Of a stretch of DNA of 64,000 bases, positions 39,446 to 50,822 are shown one piece after another. Below the pieces are notes generated by a model, which worked only from the letters and a program-made list of their open reading frames with translations, did no database searches and was not told where the DNA came from. The first letter of the stretch is position 1; the number at the start of each line of letters is the position of its first letter. Source of the stretch: Paraspadella gotoi (lineage: Eukaryota > Chaetognatha); assembly GCA_051294375.1 (NCBI GenBank), contig CM119267.1:9470863-9534862 (forward strand). Direction: 5' to 3'. The translations under genes and the position numbers were made by a program.

Positions 39446-42282
39446 TTACTGTTCGGCTTTTATTTTGTTTTCGTAATCGCGCCCATGACGGTAAAGGCTC
39501 TGCACATAAGTGAAGACGCATTTCCAATCAGGCTTATCCTTCATTGCCAACATGTCGTCCACTTCCAGAAGCGGCATGGCTCCGATTGTTTCATCGGCGA
39601 CGCGAAATGCTATCTGTTTCCAAGAGGTTTAAAGTGAGAATTTTCACTTTTTTCATCCATTATGATTATGATTCTCGTGGAGGTGGTCGTGTTCGCCACT
39701 TCCTTTTCAGCCTTCAAAATTGTTTAAAAACCACTTCTTATTATCCACGGGGTTCTAAAGCCTTAATTATTCATAGAGAAATTTTGCATTATTTCTTCAA
39801 GTAATGCTAATATGTTTAAAACGCCTAAAATTCAAAGAAAAGTTGACCCGATTTTTTATTTAACTTGACATAATTTGACGAACCTCTAGGTTTTCGCGCC
39901 GATTCTTTGGGTCCAACTTGTGGAAGTCGAAAGCGTCGGAGGAGTAGTGATGGGCGATGGCGGCGAAAGCCATCCCATCGGCCCAAGACGACGAAAAGTT
40001 TCGAATGTCGACGTGGGGATAGCCTCTCGTTTTTTGCTGGCACCATGCTAGCAGGGTAGCCTTGATTTGAACAGCTGAGGAGGCCGCAGACGCTGGAGAA
40101 AACGACTGAGATCGAGACACGGCCGAGTCTTGATAAAAAACAAGAAAAATAATCACGTGATTCATCAGCCTATTTCACTTTCCGTATGAGGTTTTTACTA
40201 GTGCAAAAGCTGCTCACCGTTAGATTTCTTGTCAACTTCTTCGAAGCGCCGCTTCGCATCAGCGACGCTCGTAGGCTGAACGCGACTATTTCGTCTAAAC
40301 TCTGTGCCTATGCGGGATTAAATTGATGTCACCGATTGGTCACAACTACTAACTTGGTCGAAACAAAGTTCGGAAACTCCATTTTGGCCAATTTGTAAAT
40401 TTTCAATCGCTAAACTAAAGTTTTTTTTGGTCAATGAGACGTTCCTGAAAACATGGAAAAATCTTACCCGATTGTCTCGGTATCGTCCAGCTCCGTGAGG
40501 TTCTCCTCAGTGCGGGCGCATTAGGGTAACCTCTTCTTTCCTCTGTTAGCCCTTTTTCACCGTTTGACATGCTTTGAATCGTCGCTCTCAACCCTTTGTT
40601 TCCGGATTGCGGCGACAACAACAAAGTGGTGTTCGTCACTTGAGTTTTGGCGGGCTCCGAAATCCCACCTAGGGCTGGGGCGACGGAGTTTAGATTGGTC
40701 GGAGCCGCTTTGTCGTCGTCGACTCGCTCGTTTTCGTTTTGATTGCGTATTATCGTCTCTTTGGCTGGGAGCGACGTCGGGCTCCGACTCAAAGCCAAGA
40801 GAGATGAGGGGTGAAGGGACGGCGACGCCGATTTCCATGCGGCGCCTGAGTAACAGCAGTTCAAAACGTACAATATATGAAATGGGTACAACCAATATAA
40901 AATTATCCCTTCAAGTAATAAATAAGCTATCTTGCCCCTGACTTTGGTGGTTTTAGGCCTCCATCACTCTTACAAGACAATCACATTGTGTGTCTTGATT
41001 TAAAGCGCGCGGTATTGAAACAATGAGAATCTCACTCGCCTGTCAAACTCATGCGTCTAATATCCTGCATGCATTCCATCTGCCGCTCTCTGTCCTTTTT
41101 CGCCAACTCGATCTTCACTCTCATTTCCTCTTCTCGGCTTTCTTCAGCGATTGACTTTTGCTTGGTTAGTGACGCCTCAAAATTAAAAAAAAAGAAATTG
41201 GGTAATTGCCATTTCTGGCCTGTCCAAATGGCACTGATTAAAAAGCATCTGCAGCCAATTTTCGATGAGGCGATACCATTGCCAACTGAGCTTGTAAAGG
41301 GAACTATCACCGAAAATATATTGTTCGACGAACTTAACATGAAAAACTAAAATAGGGATACGAAAAATCAAAAAAGTAAAAGAAAAAAATAAAAAAATTG
41401 CAGCTTTCGCAATCAACAGAAATTCTTGAATTAAATGAACTTCGCTTTTAAAGAAGTATTTTAATCTCCGAAATACCTGGCTGATGGCTTGAATTTCTTG
41501 CTGTCTGAATTTCGTAGCACTGTCTCTTCTCTTCTTTAAAAATTCTTGGGATGTCGAGGCTGGATCCGGCCTTGTTTTCGAAAGCTCCTAAATCCCAAGG
41601 ACAGAAAATCGAAGAAAAAAAAATTTAAAAAAGAAATTTCCCCTTTTGTTATCGTCGATGGGGACAACTGACAACTACGGACAAAAAAAAGTCGCGTTTT
41701 TTTTTCAAACGGCAGTCTGCGCACCTGAATACGTTGCAGGCGTTCCTTCCTTTCCGACTCCCTCTCCCTCCTTCTCTTTGCACTCTCCTCTTCCCTCCTT
41801 CTTTCCCTCTCCTGTCTCTCCGCCTCTCTTTTCTCCCTGCCCGCGTCTTGAGATCGACGATCCGCTGACGAACGGCTTTCCGTTTTTCGTACGTTTCGGG
41901 TCTGACGGGAATCGAGGAATGTCAGTTAAGGAATTGACTAGTTATGTAAAGAGTTTTATTATTATTATTTTATATTTAATTTTCGGCCGCGATTTCAAAT
42001 ACGGTAGGTATTTTCTTTTTTTACCTCAAATTATGTAATGCAGAGAAAAAATAATTCCAAGCACAAAAATTTTATTTATTATTTTGAAAGTTTTTATGAT
42101 TATTTCCGTAGCTTTTAACTATATTTATATAATTTAAAAAATCGCGTAGACCTATGATCGGTGAGTTGCGAGAGCATTGACTGCAGCGCTTCGTCGTCCT
42201 CGCAGGTGGCGACATCTGGGAATAACGCAGCGTCGCCTGCGGCGGCGGCACTGGTTTTCGCGGCGACGTTCCCAGCTATCAT
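39446..42282 (-). CDS. SMTN: Smoothelin-like CH-domain protein, 8 exons, one apparent frameshift
   Basis: Smoothelin-family proteins associate with the actin cytoskeleton, often in muscle. Exons in order: 42282-42152, 41901-41725, 41587-41477, 41175-41040, 40845-40468, 40307-40218, 40128-39884, 39613-39446, about 478 residues. The start MIAGNVAAK leads to the smoothelin N-terminal motif DDEALQSMLSQLTD followed by ETYEKRKAVRQRIVDLK. A charged coiled coil (EKREAERQERERRREEES) and a Ser/Thr-rich linker come next. The C-terminal CH domain reads KATLLAWCQQKTRGYPHVDI, NFSSSWADGMAF and LLEVDDMLAMKDKP. Exon 2 is 177 nt where 175 or 178 would keep frame; the shift lies near 41845-41860. Intron 41039-40846 has a GC donor (ACAG/GCGAGT). 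Confidence 0.82.
40872..40954 (+). repeat. Dispersed ~85-bp repeat, copy 1
   Basis: The stretch containing AATAAATAAGCTATCTTGCC and CTGACTTTGGTGG matches 48626-48712 almost throughout. It lies in an intron of the smoothelin-like gene. No coding content. Confidence 0.6.
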
Positions 42283-44310
42283 ATTGAATATGATCTTTTT
42301 AATTCTTTCCAGTCGAAAATTCGCAGTCCTTGCGAATGGAGGAGGTTTCTTTATCACTCACGATCTTTATTAGTTTTTTTCGAGAAAAAAAAAAGTAAGC
42401 GAGAGATGGATGTTGAATGGATGAAAAACGAGAGAGAGAAAACTTTGGAATCCCGGGAGAAGGGCCGTCGCCGAGCCGGCCCCCAGTCCCCGAGATTTTT
42501 TAAAGGGTAAATTTTTGCACAGATTCTCCCCCCCTCCTAGAACCGTAGTCAGTCTTTGCACTTCGTATGAAGGATGCTTCGAATTTCGTGAATTTATATT
42601 AATGTAATTAAACGCTAGAACCACTGCCGACCTTTTTAGGGAAAACCTCGGTTTGTTCACGTTATCTCTGGTCTGTAAAGGGTAGAGGGCTTCGTCATCA
42701 GTTTGTCTTTCTTTCATAAGAGGTAAAAATAAAAATCTCGAGATAAAACGTTTTTAGGCCCGAAGGGGAAGGAAAGGAACAAAAACTAATCCAGAACTAA
42801 ACTTTAACGACGTACAACTGCCGAGTATGAACGAGAAGACCAAATCAAAAGGTTTTAGCAAGCTCTTTTTAACCACTGTTTTTTAACATTTTTTTTTCAC
42901 CCTTGCATTATCGAAGTGTCAGAATGCGGATTTTTGGCTGTGAATATCTTTTTTGTCGATTTTGGAACCGGAGAGAGAATGTTTTATCTTAATTTTTACA
43001 CGAAGATAAATTACATTCTATTTATAATTTAAAAGTTAAAGGACGAGCTTCACGAAAATAAAAATGCGTGATTTCACTACATTTTCCGAAATATTCGATT
43101 TGATTTCTGGACGGAGCGCTTTTCCAACTTGATTTTAAAATCGAAATCGGGCACTATATTTCAAAGGATCACTGTAAACATGTTGAAATTGTTGTTTCAA
43201 GACGTCGTGATGCGTGACAGATGTTTGGGGAAAAGAGGAAAATCTTTAGTTGACGGAGGACCAACTTGAGCTCACTCGTACTTTGCACCCTCGTTAAAAA
43301 AAAAGGCTTTTTCCGTTGAAATATCGCAGGACCGCACCCATTTTTCTCCCCCTCCTAACTTTTTTTTTTGACGTTAAAAAAAACCTATAAAAAGCTGAAT
43401 GAATGAAGACCCCTTCGGGATTTCGTAATGAATCTTTCTTTTAAGCAGCATTGAACTTTACCTGAGTTTGCGAATTGGCAGATGATACCGAAAAAAAGGG
43501 AAATAAATTTGGCCGTGAAATTTGTTGAAGGATCTTAGCGCTAATTTGACCCGAGGATTTTGGTCAACACGGTTTACTTTTCTGTTTCTCTTTCGTCCAA
43601 AGACGCGGTCAACAAATGGTTCAAGTTAAGGCGACTAATACAAGGATGTTTTGTAACGAGGAATATTCGCCCTCGTTTGTGATCGATAATGAGAACAAAA
43701 AAGATTAAGACTCGCAACGTGCCGATTGAAGTTTTGTTTTGGTCGATGATGAATGGGGATAAACAAAAATCAGTGACTTGAATGATTACCCATTTTTAAA
43801 AAGCCATTAATATGAAGAAAGCTAGTGTTAACTGAAAAGATACTGGTGTTTAATTTCTTCGAAGTTTTGTAACTTTCAACAGTGAAATTTGAAAATGTAG
43901 GCGTTTTACGATCATATTGTTTTAATGAATAGCAAATAGCACAAAATAGATTACACAAAGATAGTCGCTTTAATTAATACCAAATAAATAGTGCTCCTTT
44001 TTTATTTAAGCGGCATAGTTTTTTTTTTAAATCTGTTTGTATTTAGCAGTAAATAAGTACATTCAACTCTCGCCTTTATAATTTATTCCCAAGTTCCTCC
44101 TAGGAAGGGAAGTCTTTTTGCTAGAACCTTCAAAATTTCCATTGTATATTGCTTTACTGGGAAAATAAATCTTTTGTTCCACTTAAGTCTAAGTTCTTTT
44201 AATTTGCCTCCCGCGGAAACAACAACAGTAAACCCGCCTCAACGAAGAAAATTTTCGTGATTTCTTTTTCGAAAAAAGTTGAGCATTCGATCCCGGAGTT
44301 TAGAATTTTT
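42283..44310. other. Region between the two minus-strand genes
   Basis: About 2 kb with the promoter and 5' UTR of the smoothelin-like gene and the 3' UTR of the PTB-domain gene. It has mixed composition with several homopolymer runs. I see no supported coding exon, RNA gene or repeat array. Confidence 0.55.
44082..44087 (-). promoter_or_regulatory. Possible poly(A) signal of the PTB-domain gene
   Basis: AATAAA on the minus strand about 225 bp beyond the stop codon at 44311. It is the nearest canonical signal I noticed. Confidence 0.4.
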
Positions 44311-47259
44311 CTATGGAAAATAGCCCAGACTCTGTTCGAAATTAGCGCCTTTGAAGCTTTGCACGGAATCGGCGTTGCAGTGGGTGGCACGATTTTTGTC
44401 CAAGTCGGAGGCGATCTCCGCGTCTTTCGTACTGGTCAAGCGTTCGATGGGAGTTTGAAAGTTGGCAACACCCTCAGCCGACGTCGTCCCTCGGTTTAAA
44501 ACCCGCTCCCCCTGGCTCTTAAGCGCACGGTCTAGATGATCGTGACTAGAAAATATCTTGGATCGCGCCAAGTTAATGGCGTCGTGTCCTCGACGCCCGC
44601 GAACGAGCGCCGCCTCGTCGACCGATCCTCGGCGCCGTCCCGCAGCGCTCGGCTCGGCGTCGCTAGCGTCGGAAACGAAGAGAGAGTCGGATCGGGGCCC
44701 GAGACGAGCTCGTTCCCCCAGCGTCGTTTTTTCGCGTCGAGGGCGGTGCAGCGCCGCTTGTTCGGACCGGTGCCTCGAGATGCAAGAATTAGAGGCTCGC
44801 AGGGAATCTCGTAGAAACGGAAGGCGAATTTGATGTCCATAGTGCCAAAAGGAGTCTTCGATGCCGAAGCGCGAGAATTCTTCGGAGTCTCGCGTTTTTC
44901 CTCGATCCCTTGAGTTGAGTTTTTCGTCCAATTCTCTGCTGCGGAGTCTCTGCTGAGCGGCGGCGGCAGCGGCGGCGGCGACCACTGCGGCGGCTTCGCA
45001 CTTTCTCGCGACTCTCGGCTGAGGGACGAGCGAGAATTCGCCGAGAGCGGAACCGGTCGCCGACCCGCCGGTGGATCCCGCCGAGTTCCCCGGCGGACCG
45101 GATTTCGCGCCTGCGCCTCCTCGCTTGGGTCGAGGCGTAACGATCGCCGCCAAAGTTTTTCCCGGGGTGTCGTCACCGCATCCGGCAGCGACCGCATCGC
45201 CGCCACCGCCGCTGCTGCTGCCGCCGATCCTTTTGTCGCCTTTTGCTAGCCAGTTTTCGGTAAATTCCTTCGACGCCGACGACCTCTCGATGCCGCCGCT
45301 TCCTATACCTCCCCCGCCACTGCCGCCCGCTATTGGTCCGACCGGCACAACGACTTTCCTCGCCGCCGCCGCGGGCAAAACCCTCTGCCCGAAGCGAATC
45401 AAGTGAGGCGGGACTTTGGCGACGGGTCGTTGGGGTTTAATGACAGGTGCACCGCCTGTTGCGCCGCGCCCACCTCGCGGCCCACTGCCCGTCAGGTCCG
45501 ATTGCGTGCACTTGTCGCAGTAGACGACGGTTCGCTGCCCGGTGGCGTCCTTGCCCGTTGATACCCCGCTCCTGTTACTTCCCCTCGCGCCGTCGGAGCC
45601 GGCTGCGGATGTTTCTGCCGCCGAGGACATATGACGCCGCGAAACCAGAAGGCGCTTATTGCGTTGCCGGAAAGAGTCCCGGCGGGCACCGCGTCTCGGC
45701 GAATCCGGTCGCCGAAAAACCAGGTGATTTTCAGTCCGAAGTTCGGAACGGGCCCGCGGCCGGCCGATACCGTTTCTGGAGGCCGGGTGCAGAAAATGAT
45801 AGAGCGACGTTTGTTTGAAGCGCGATTTTTTCTCTCCTCCGTCGTCTTCATCTCTCGACGTCTCCGCCATCCTTTCTCTCCCGATCGGACGATAAACGGC
45901 CGCGGAGGCGTCGCCCAATAATGGCGCCGACTCTCGCGTGTCCACGACGAAGTCTTCGATCTTTTCATCAACTCTCTCGGCGCGGACTGCTCGAACGTCA
46001 ACGCCGGACGCGCCTCGACCAAGCGCCGAAGACGCGGAAACGCCCCTGGCTCGAAGCGATCGTCGCCTCGCCGGTGGCTGACGCCGTTGAAGACGACGTA
46101 ACACGGGTCGGGAAGAGGCCGTCGTCGAAGTGGGCGAATAGATCGAGGGCTGGTTGTGGAACAACATGTCCTTCAATTCCTCTAGCGAGGACTTTTTCGG
46201 TGGTGGCGTCGTCGTCGTTGTTGTAGCCGTCTCCGTTTTTAAAAGAGGCTCGACCAACGAGGAACAGGAGGCGGACAAATCGCGCCCGTCCTTCCGCCGG
46301 ACGTAAGCCGAGAAAAGAGAGATTCCGGCAAGGACTCCCTTGTCCGACTTTTTCTTGGCTTTCGGCGAAAAATCTGTTCGGGAGTCGAAAGGGTCGTCTT
46401 CGGGATCGGGAACGACGGAAGGGGCGATCGTTGTACGATGTTCCGAGGCGGACTCGCTGGCGGCGGAATCCTGGCCCGATTCGCTCCTTGACCTCCATCG
46501 TCTGCCGAAATCCCGGTATCGATAATGCCTGTACCCCCTTTTTCCCTCGTCGCCCTGGACGAAGTGTTCCTGGCAGATGTCGATGGCGGCGACGATCTCT
46601 CGAGATTCATCGTCGCTGGCGCAGCGAAAGACGTGACACTCTAGTGCGCGGACGCCCGAGGTGCGTCGCATGACGATCGCCAGCAGCGCCGGGTGTTCTA
46701 GTTCCGTCAGAAACATGAAAGACTCCTCGAGCGGCGCAAGGAAGCTGAGTCGCTCGTCGACGTCTCCGAGTCGAGCGTCGTCGTCGAGCGGCCGGAAAGT
46801 CCCGTAACGATTGCGGGCCTCGTCGGTGACGGAGCCGAATTTTAGCGCCGCCCAGAGCGACACCGTGTCGAATGGATTGAAGATCTCGACGACGCCCCGC
46901 TTACCCGCTTCTAACGTCTTGGCCGACAGCAAAGGCTTGAAGCGCATCTTGAGTCCTTCGTCCGATATGATGAGGCGTCGGTCTCCTCCGCCCGCCTTGC
47001 GCCCTTGCTGCTGGTAGCGAAAATAGAGTTCCCGCAGGGGCTTTTGAATCGGGCCTAGGCTGCCCGTCACGCCTTGCTGAAGCATTAACGAGGCGCCGAG
47101 GTATTGAAGTCGAAACTCTACGCATCGTTCGTCACCGGGTGACGGCGAAGCTTGTTCTTCCGAATCGACGCGCAGAGAATCTTCGCCGTCCTGGTTGGCG
47201 TCCTGCGTCGGATATTCGTTCGATTCGACGCCGGGCGCCGTTGTTTCGGGGGACGCCAT
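44311..47259 (-). CDS. 982-aa intronless protein with N-terminal PTB/PID-like domain and long disordered tail
   Basis: A single open frame of 982 codons begins at a clear ATG. Residues about 46-232 look like a phosphotyrosine-binding/PH-superfold domain: VEFRLQYLGASLMLQ for the first strand, RRLIISDEGLKMRF, VVEIFNPFDTVSLW, LLAIVMRR and ECHVFRCASDDESREIVAAI leading to a final helix. The other roughly 750 residues are low complexity: Arg/Ser-rich, Gly-rich (GGSGGGGIGSGG), an alanine run and many SR and RRGS sites suited to phosphorylation. I do not recognise the exact orthologue. An adaptor function is inferred from the fold only. The gene is conspicuously GC-rich and intronless beside intron-rich neighbours. 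Opposite-strand open frames here are composition artefacts. Confidence 0.72.
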   Translation of the reverse strand: MASPETTAPGVESNEYPTQDANQDGEDSLRVDSEEQASPSPGDERCVEFRLQYLGASLMLQQGVTGSLGPIQKPLRELYFRYQQQGRKAGGGDRRLIISDEGLKMRFKPLLSAKTLEAGKRGVVEIFNPFDTVSLWAALKFGSVTDEARNRYGTFRPLDDDARLGDVDERLSFLAPLEESFMFLTELEHPALLAIVMRRTSGVRALECHVFRCASDDESREIVAAIDICQEHFVQGDEGKRGYRHYRYRDFGRRWRSRSESGQDSAASESASEHRTTIAPSVVPDPEDDPFDSRTDFSPKAKKKSDKGVLAGISLFSAYVRRKDGRDLSASCSSLVEPLLKTETATTTTTTPPPKKSSLEELKDMLFHNQPSIYSPTSTTASSRPVLRRLQRRQPPARRRSLRARGVSASSALGRGASGVDVRAVRAERVDEKIEDFVVDTRESAPLLGDASAAVYRPIGRERMAETSRDEDDGGEKKSRFKQTSLYHFLHPASRNGIGRPRARSELRTENHLVFRRPDSPRRGARRDSFRQRNKRLLVSRRHMSSAAETSAAGSDGARGSNRSGVSTGKDATGQRTVVYCDKCTQSDLTGSGPRGGRGATGGAPVIKPQRPVAKVPPHLIRFGQRVLPAAAARKVVVPVGPIAGGSGGGGIGSGGIERSSASKEFTENWLAKGDKRIGGSSSGGGGDAVAAGCGDDTPGKTLAAIVTPRPKRGGAGAKSGPPGNSAGSTGGSATGSALGEFSLVPQPRVARKCEAAAVVAAAAAAAAQQRLRSRELDEKLNSRDRGKTRDSEEFSRFGIEDSFWHYGHQIRLPFLRDSLRASNSCISRHRSEQAALHRPRREKTTLGERARLGPRSDSLFVSDASDAEPSAAGRRRGSVDEAALVRGRRGHDAINLARSKIFSSHDHLDRALKSQGERVLNRGTTSAEGVANFQTPIERLTSTKDAEIASDLDKNRATHCNADSVQSFKGANFEQSLGYFP

Positions 47260-47491
47260 CTACGAGCGGCCTCTGCGCCGAATCGGTCAACTCTTTTCAT
47301 CGGAGATGTACGGCCGGCTCGTTTCGATTCTTTTTTCTCCCTAGAGTATTTTTTTTTTCCCGATGCCCGGAACGGGTGGGTGAAATCCAGGGAATGAAAA
47401 AGGCTCCGAGAATTTCTCTTCAATTCTCCGAGTGGGAGATGTTGTTTGCCTAAGAAGGGAGATGTAACGTATTAGATCTTCTGGTAATCAT

Positions 47492-47492
47492 G

Positions 47493-47569
<77 letters not shown>
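47492..47569 (+). repeat. (GA)n microsatellite
   Basis: Nearly pure GA dinucleotide tract of about 78 bp with one interruption (GAAG), about 230 bp upstream of the minus-strand PTB gene start. Such tracts can act as GAGA-type promoter elements; that role is not shown here. Confidence 0.9.
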
Positions 47570-47571
<2 letters not shown>

Positions 47572-48344
47572 CTCTTCATTTAAAAAAAAAACCCACTAAA
47601 AATGTAGGCCTCTGGACTCATTGACTCCACGCATAGTCGGTTCTTTCTAACTCTTCAAGAAAGAACTTCTTTTTCGAGCGATCGTAAATTGAAGCGATCC
47701 CTCCGCTGTGTTTCTTTTTCCAGAAACTTTCTCAAAAAAAAAAAAAAAAAAAAAAAAAAAAACACATTTTATTGAAACCTCAGCTCAGGAAAAAACATTT
47801 TGGTTTTTTTGTTTGGTTGTTTTTTTTTTTTTTTTTTGTTTTTTAAAACCGGTCCGAGAAAAAATCGGGATTAATGAATTGAGTAACGGAGAAAATAACG
47901 AGTGGAGTTCATTTGACCAACTGATTGACACCGACGCCTTTTCCTGGGGGTAATAAAACTTTAATCGCGATAGAAAACAGGAAGAAGAACGATCGTGAAA
48001 TTTCGACAGAAAAACCCACAAGGGAGCGAATTGAAAGAAGGCGGGCGAAAGAGATAGAGATGGAATGATCCATCATCCCGAGTAAGCAAAGACCGCAGCG
48101 GCGAAGGCGGCGAAAGCATCCGAAGCCGGCGAGGGCGGCGAAGGCGGCGAAGGCGGAAAGAACCTGCGGATGGAAGCAGACAGAGGGACCAGGTTTCCAG
48201 ACGAAGGTGAGCCGTAGTGAAAAAGAGAAAACTTTGCCAGGTGACGGCGGCGTTTGTGTGAGTGCGAAAAGAGTGAAGAAGTTAAGTGTGTGTGAGAGAA
48301 AAAGAGAGAGAGAGGGGAGTAGTGTGTGTAATGGAATTAAAAGG

Positions 48345-48346
<2 letters not shown>

Positions 48347-48382
<36 letters not shown>
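48347..48382 (+). repeat. (CT)n microsatellite
   Basis: Pure CT tract of about 36 bp in the divergent promoter region. Shorter CT tracts occur at about 49530-49556. Confidence 0.85.
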
Positions 48383-48625
48383 CTGATCCAATTTGCAAAG
48401 TGTTGCGTTAATTTTTTGGTCTTGACCGCAGCCACAACTCGATGAGAAACTTTTAGGTCGGTCGCTGTCGGATCTGACTTATTTTAATAAAGATTAGATA
48501 ATAAAGTCTAGAAATTATAAATGCTAATAAACCATTAAATAGGATTTTATTACAAAAAATTAAATGATTTAATTTATGCAGTCAAGCCATTGTTATACTA
48601 TATATTGTATGTATTAAGTATCATA

Positions 48626-48712
48626 TGAAATTTGTACAAACAATTTAAAAATTATCCATTCATTTGATAAATAAGCTATCTCGCCCCAGACTTTGGACAG
48701 GCTTTGGTGGTT
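48626..48712 (+). repeat. Dispersed ~85-bp repeat, copy 2
   Basis: Second copy of the element at 40872-40954, with ATAAATAAGCTATCTCGCCC and an 8-bp insertion before GGCTTTGGTGG. It lies upstream of PMCA. Confidence 0.6.
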
Positions 48713-49531
48713 TTTTGTTATGCATTTATATATGTAAATATATATCATATGCCGTTTTTTTATACTTTACCTGATTTCTTTCTTTAATAAATTCTTAATT
48801 TAATGAAAGGTTACAGAAGCCGACGAAAGGTGGTGATTTAAGTGGGGGGGGGGTAGTCAAATTGAGAGAAAAAGAGAGAAAGAGAGAAACCAAGAAGTAA
48901 CTTGTGGAATTTGAGAGAAGTTTGGTTAGCCATCCAAAGAGATGGGAGGAAATATCGCAATTTGGTGCAACAATGCTGCCGAGCGCTGACTCGAGGTTAA
49001 AATGCGGAATGCATCTCGAACGGTTTTTTATTCGGGAAATATCGACGTCGGAATTAGGGAAAAAAAAATATTGCGAGATTCTTTCTCATTCTAACCTAAA
49101 TTATCTTATCTTCATTTAGGCTAGATTTTTTGTTGAAAAAGCTACTTTCTAAGCGCCAAATAAATGGTCGCCGTAAAAAGATTTGATTTCAATAGTTTAA
49201 ATCTTCCGTTAAATTTCCTTGTTACCGAATTTTGTCCGCAAGAAAGACTCTCTGAAACTAAAAGGTTTCCCCAAGTCCAATATGTGGCTCAACAGAAACA
49301 ACAACCAAGATGGTCAGTTAATTTCTTCAAGGTTTTCTGCATAAAATCCTATTTAGAATTCCTTTCAAGAATATATTTTATTTTTACGTAATGAGAATCA
49401 GCGATTGTTTTTTTGTTTGTTTTTTTTTTACGATGCCAACTTTTTAGTCAAAACAATTAGATTGGCTCTTTCTTTATGCCAAAATTACTACCATTAGATT
49501 TTGAGAAACGTCTCTTTCACTCTCTTTTATC

Positions 49532-49562
<31 letters not shown>

Positions 49563-50822
49563 CCCCTGTTCACTCTCCCACTCTCATTTCCTCAATCTCA
49601 CTCGCTCCAACTAAAATTCTCCCCTTATTGACAAGAGCTTTGAATTTGAAGCTGAGCCAAAAAACAAACGTTGATACAAGCCATTTTTTGTTTTCAACAT
49701 AATTAATTAACAAACAAGTTTAGCCGCCCTGTTTAAACGAGCGAAGCTTTTTTGTTTTGATTCATACCATTCGTGTCAAGTTCTTTTTGTCTCGTCATCT
49801 GTTTGGTATAAAATATTCAATTATCCTAAGAGATTGAAAAAAAAAAGTTACTATTTTAACTATTATTTAATCGAAAGCATTGTTCTCCCTGCTCTCATTT
49901 AATAAGAAATTAACGTTTTTGGGCAATTATATTCCTTAATTGATCGTCAAAAAAATAAATAAATAAATTGAAAAAGAAAAGAAAAGTAAATAAGCCTCGC
50001 GATTGGCGAAGCTCGATTCTTCTTTTCCTCTTTAATTAAAGTCGAACTAAATTCTAAACATCCGCTTGAGATATTTCGAGGAGACCTAGAGGGTTGAGGG
50101 AAGCTAGAGACACTGTGGACTGTGTGTAGACTGTGTGGAGAGTGATAAACTGAGAACGAATCAGATCTGGGAGTGATGAAGGCTCGAGAGCGCTACAGGT
50201 TCTAGACTTTAGAGCGACGCGGAGGCCTAAAATATGAATGAAACGATACGTTTTCCCGAAGTTGAATTGTAGTATTTGTGTGTTTTTTTATGATTAGAAT
50301 GAAAGAAGTTAGCACTTTTGTGTGCTGTTAGATATTTAATATGCGAAGATTATTTCGACGACGAATGAAATTTAATCTCTTTGAGAAACTTAATTAATAA
50401 TTTTATTGATACGAACGATAGTTAAAATTGTTGAGCCTTTGTGAATAGCGCAATCGAGAATTTAAACCAAATCAATTCGTTCATCTCTCGTCTTTGAATC
50501 CTATTTCAGTATTTGTATTTTTTTTCCCGCCGAAGATAAAAAGAAACGATTGACCGGCATCGCCGGAAACCTTTCGCCGACGATTATGGACGACAACAAC
50601 AGCCCGGCACGGCAACTCGATTGTGCATGCACAAAAACGCTAACAGACCAGGCTCGCACTGGGCCAAGACCTCAATCAATAAAACGACGCATCCGAAAGT
50701 GAAAATAAATTGGGCCCATGGAAACTTTTTTGAAGCATGTATTTTTTATTCGATACCCGACGATCGAGCCAGCGTCCCCGTTGGTTCGCTAAAATGCCGG
50801 CGGTCTACTATTCTCGGATAAG

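Larger units (their letters stand above)
47260..50822. other. Divergent upstream region between the PTB-domain gene and PMCA
   Basis: About 3.5 kb containing the presumed promoters of both genes, (GA)n and (CT)n microsatellites, A and T homopolymers (47735-47762, 47820-47838), a GGCGAA-type short repeat near 48100-48155 and a dispersed repeat copy. The PMCA first exon should lie here. An ATG at 50586 (MDDNNSPAR) opens 38 codons but offers no donor in the required phase, so I do not call it. Confidence 0.5.

Noticed and set aside
45071-47453. Several plus-strand ORFs of 80-120 codons opposite the PTB-domain gene
   Set aside because: All are Pro/Arg/Ser-rich shadows of the GC-rich minus-strand frame.
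49164-49391. 75-codon ORF starting MVAVKRFDF upstream of PMCA
   Set aside because: Good start context, but no family match and no splice join to PMCA that keeps frame. Not supportable as a gene.
50586-50702. ATG (MDDNNSPAR) as the PMCA N-terminal exon
   Set aside because: The frame ends in a stop after 38 codons, and no donor gives the phase-1 junction required by the exon at 50823.
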